Assembly (NCBI GenBank): GCA_902612965.1
Contig: CACMFN010000008.1
Location: 25,360-89,359 of the forward strand
Origin: an uncultured SAR116 cluster alpha proteobacterium
GTDB lineage: Bacteria; Pseudomonadota; Alphaproteobacteria; Puniceispirillales; GCA-002684695
Direction: 5' to 3'
Length of the DNA stretch: 64,000 bases
Shown here: piece after piece, positions 61,722 to 64,000 of the stretch
How the letters are laid out: every line of letters starts with the position of its first letter
Numbering within the stretch: the stretch's first letter is position 1
The notes under the pieces: model-generated
The model's database searches: none
What the model saw: the letters and a program-made list of their open reading frames with translations, nothing else
Told to the model about the DNA's origin: nothing
Translations under genes and position numbers: made by a program

Positions 61722-61798
61722 TGGTAGGCCCTGAGGGACTTGAACCCCCGACATACCCGTTATGAGCGGGTTGTTCTAACCAACTGAACTAAGGGCCT
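61722..61798 (-). tRNA. tRNA with CAU anticodon (tRNA-Ile2 or elongator tRNA-Met)
   Basis: The 77-nt gene folds as a complete cloverleaf: acceptor AGGCCCT/AGGGCCT, D arm GTTC/GAAC, anticodon stem ACCCG/CGGGT with loop CTCATAA (anticodon at 61762-61764), T loop TTCAAGT and encoded CCA (61722-61724). Initiator tRNA is unlikely, since its three G-C pairs in the anticodon stem (GGG/CCC) are absent. The CCCTTAG and CAAGTCC segments resemble lysidine-type tRNA-Ile2 (E. coli ileX), a TilS substrate, but elongator tRNA-Met is not excluded. Confidence 0.93.
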
Positions 61799-61848
61799 AC
61801 ATTTATTAATTACTAAATTTCATAATTTTAAAAAAAAATCAATCACTA

Positions 61849-63870
61849 TTATGCTTCTAGGAAACTTCTTAATTTACGTGAACGTGATGGATGCTTTAAT
61901 TTTCTTAATGCTTTTGCTTCAATTTGTCTTATTCTTTCCCTAGTTACACTGAATTGCTGACCAACTTCTTCTAAAGTATGATCTGTATTCATACCGATAC
62001 CAAAACGCATTCTCAAGACCCTTTCTTCTCTCGCAGTAAGACTAGCTAGTACTCTTGTTGTTGTTTCTCTTAAATTCGATTGAATTGCGGCTTCTAAAGG
62101 TTGAATTGCATTCATATCTTCTATAAAATCACCTAAACTATTGTCTTCTTCATCACCTATTGGTGTTTCAAGGCTTATAGGTTCTTTAGCGATCTTAAGA
62201 ACTTTTCTAACTTTATCTAAAGGCATTGAGAGTTTTTCTGACAATTCTTCCGGTGTTGGCTCTCGTCCAATTTCATGTAACATCTGTCTAGAAGTCCTTA
62301 CAAGTTTATTAATTGTTTCTATCATATGAACAGGAATTCTTATTGTCCTTGCTTGATCAGCTATAGATCTAGTTATAGCCTGCCTTATCCACCAGGTTGC
62401 ATAAGTTGAAAACTTATATCCTCTTCTAAATTCAAACTTATCTACGGCTTTCATCAAACCAATATTTCCCTCTTGAATTAAATCTAAAAATTGAAGCCCT
62501 CTATTTGTATATTTTTTTGCAATTGAAATGACTAACCGAAGATTTGCCTCAACCATTTCTTGTTTAGCTCTAGAAGCTTCTCTATCACCCTTATGGATAT
62601 TTTTCACAAGCTCTTTGAAATCAAGAGCTGACAATTTTACATCAGTACAAATTTTAATAATTTTGTTTCTAATTGCTTCAATGTCCTCACGATTTTTATC
62701 TACAGTTTTTAAGATTTTGTCATTTTTCTTTAATTTTTCTGGCCAATTTGGATTAATTTCATTTCCTGTCCAAGAATTTAAAAAACTTTTTTTACTTACA
62801 CCAGCTTTCAAAAAAATTTCTAATATCTGACTTTCTAATTTAATAAGGTTTTTATTTTTTTCATAAAGACTATGCTTTAATTCATCTATACGATTGGTGT
62901 TCAACTTGATTGATTTCATCTGATCAAGAAGAACAAACCTTTCATCTAAAATCTTTTTTTGTAATTGAGATGGTATTTTTTCACCTTTTAACAGGTGATC
63001 AATATATTTTGTTTGTTTGTTTAATATTTTTTTTGAATTAGAAGAAAATTCGCCTAGTTCATGCATTACTTGATCTCTTACTAAATTTTCTAACATAGCT
63101 AATGACATTGATGAGTTGTCTTGATCATCCTCAATTTCATCATCTAATTCTTCTTCACCATCAACTAAATTTTCTTCATCTTTTACTTTCTTGTCATCTT
63201 CACTATCATTACTAACCTTTTTTAATTTATCATTATTATTTTCTTCATTAACTAAGCTAATTTTACTATTATTTTCTATATTAATATTGCCTGGCTCCTC
63301 AATATCAATACTTTCATCTTGCTGTACAGAAGCATCTAAATCTATAATATCACGTAGGAGTTTCTCACCTGTTTCAAGTTCTTTTTTCCATATGTTAATA
63401 CTATTAATTGTTGTAGTACATTCATATACTGTGCCAATGAGAACTTCTTTTGCAGCTTCAATTCTTTTTGCAATTGCAATTTCTCCTTCTCTGGAAAGCA
63501 ACTCTACACCACCCATTTCCTTTAGATACATTCTTACCGGATCATCGGTTCTTCCAGTTTCATCATTAAGATTGCCAGATGATCCATCTTGATTATCTTT
63601 TTCTTGCAAATCATCCGCATCTTCATCTTTATCGACTACAGTTATTCCTAATTGATCAATTGAAGCATGAAGATCTTCAATCTGGTCAGATGAGAGGCTT
63701 CCTTCAGGAATTGCCTTATTAATCTCATCCCAAGTGAGTATTTTCTTTTCTTTTCCTTTTTTAATAAGTTTTTTTATATCAGTGCTAGTCAAGTCAATTA
63801 AATTATTTTCATTATTTAATTCGACTTTATCTTGGGACTTACTTTTAATTTTTTTTGAAGTTCTTGGCAT
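61849..63870 (-). CDS. rpoD: RNA polymerase primary sigma factor RpoD (sigma-70)
   Basis: RpoD directs housekeeping transcription. It has an N-terminal region 1.1-like part, region 1.2 with [19 protein letters not shown], a long acidic non-conserved insert (about 180-265, rich in Asp, Glu and Asn), region 2 with [19 protein letters not shown] and [14 protein letters not shown], region 3, and region 4 with [11 protein letters not shown] and [16 protein letters not shown]. Length 673 aa is standard for alphaproteobacterial RpoD. It is distinct from RpoH at 24629. Confidence 0.96.
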   Translation of the reverse strand: MPRTSKKIKSKSQDKVELNNENNLIDLTSTDIKKLIKKGKEKKILTWDEINKAIPEGSLSSDQIEDLHASIDQLGITVVDKDEDADDLQEKDNQDGSSGNLNDETGRTDDPVRMYLKEMGGVELLSREGEIAIAKRIEAAKEVLIGTVYECTTTINSINIWKKELETGEKLLRDIIDLDASVQQDESIDIEEPGNINIENNSKISLVNEENNNDKLKKVSNDSEDDKKVKDEENLVDGEEELDDEIEDDQDNSSMSLAMLENLVRDQVMHELGEFSSNSKKILNKQTKYIDHLLKGEKIPSQLQKKILDERFVLLDQMKSIKLNTNRIDELKHSLYEKNKNLIKLESQILEIFLKAGVSKKSFLNSWTGNEINPNWPEKLKKNDKILKTVDKNREDIEAIRNKIIKICTDVKLSALDFKELVKNIHKGDREASRAKQEMVEANLRLVISIAKKYTNRGLQFLDLIQEGNIGLMKAVDKFEFRRGYKFSTYATWWIRQAITRSIADQARTIRIPVHMIETINKLVRTSRQMLHEIGREPTPEELSEKLSMPLDKVRKVLKIAKEPISLETPIGDEEDNSLGDFIEDMNAIQPLEAAIQSNLRETTTRVLASLTAREERVLRMRFGIGMNTDHTLEEVGQQFSVTRERIRQIEAKALRKLKHPSRSRKLRSFLEA

Positions 63871-63894
63871 CTATTCCTCGAATATAATCATTTT

Positions 63895-64000
63895 CTAAAT
63901 TCTTTGCTTGTCATTTAATTTTCGGTTTAAAAGATCAGAAAAATTATATTTAATCTCGTTAATTGTCTTGTCAGAAGGATTATAACCTATCCATTTAATA
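63895..64000 (-). CDS. dnaG: C-terminal end of probable DNA primase (partial)
   Basis: A minus-strand frame enters from the right edge and ends at TAG 63895-63897, 24 nt before rpoD. Only 34 residues are visible, including KWIGYNPSDKTINEIKY. There is no signature in this stretch. I infer dnaG because it directly precedes rpoD in most proteobacteria; the sequence itself neither confirms nor denies it. Confidence 0.5.
   Translation of the reverse strand, partial: IKWIGYNPSDKTINEIKYNFSDLLNRKLNDKQRI

Noticed and set aside
63191..63592. 133-aa open frame on the plus strand inside rpoD
   Set aside because: It is the antisense of the acidic, low-complexity part of RpoD. Ser/Leu-rich antisense translation of such regions produces long frames without coding meaning, and it has no homology signature.

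Overview
The window is AT-rich (about 30% GC by eye, not computed), almost fully coding, and entirely bacterial chromosome. Gene order and protein signatures point to a marine-type, genome-streamlined alphaproteobacterium. The evidence is the alphaproteobacterial division cluster order murD-ftsW-murG-murC-murB-ddl-ftsQ-ftsA-ftsZ-lpxC-bamD-recN-ligA, an FtsZ tail ending EIPAFLRRQ, an RpoH heat-shock sigma factor, tolQRAB-pal-cpoB next to tilS-ftsH-folP-glmM, a zapA-6S RNA-5-FCL locus, and the (probable) dnaG-rpoD pair. Pelagibacterales, HIMB59-like and other low-GC marine lineages all fit; the window alone does not decide between them.

Layout. 1-15077 (+): cell wall and division cluster, then lipid A (lpxC), outer-membrane assembly (bamD), DNA repair (recN) and DNA ligase. 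15079-19962 (-): aminopeptidase P, prmA, uvrD. 20070-21450 (+): mlaA-mlaC lipid transport. 21461-23537 (-): ettA and a small membrane protein. 23615-25516 (+): rluD and rpoH. 25513-45230 (-): one long same-strand block with purA, serA, glmM, folP, ftsH, tilS, cpoB, pal, tolB-A-R-Q, ybgC, ruvB-A-C, yebC, ymdB, 5-FCL, 6S RNA, zapA and an unlisted 59-aa coiled-coil ORF. 45382-49528 (+): efp, a degenerate suhB, a MotA-like/OmpA-like pair, rpmE. 49525-56296 (-): ppdK, glyS-glyQ, a mini zinc-ribbon protein, an S49 peptidase. 56424-61719 (+): polyprenyl synthase, a TrmA-family RNA methyltransferase, an RHH protein, a class I amidotransferase and a lone hydantoinase A subunit. 61722-64000 (-): a CAU-anticodon tRNA, rpoD and the probable end of dnaG.

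The genes are mainly housekeeping: peptidoglycan precursor synthesis and divisome (murD to ftsZ), envelope integrity (Tol-Pal, Mla, BamD, LpxC, FtsH), Holliday-junction repair (RuvABC) and translation (TilS, PrmA, EF-P, GlyQS, EttA, RluD, L31). Compaction is extreme. All five convergent junctions have gaps of 10 nt or less or overlap, and there is no gene-free stretch over 300 bases. The largest gap, between zapA and 5-FCL (about 190 nt), holds 6S RNA; the next (45231-45381) is a divergent promoter region in which I could not define a convincing promoter.

I found no phage, IS element, CRISPR array or obvious undescribed multi-gene system. The best lead is the suhB-like gene at 45955-46725: it keeps the family framework but has lost the metal-binding and catalytic residues of inositol monophosphatases, which suggests a non-enzymatic role. 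Secondary leads are the orphan hyuA/amidotransferase/RHH run, the MotA-like/OmpA-like pair away from any flagellar gene, a perfect 17-bp hairpin between ftsZ and lpxC, and the repeated 8-nt stop/start overlaps.
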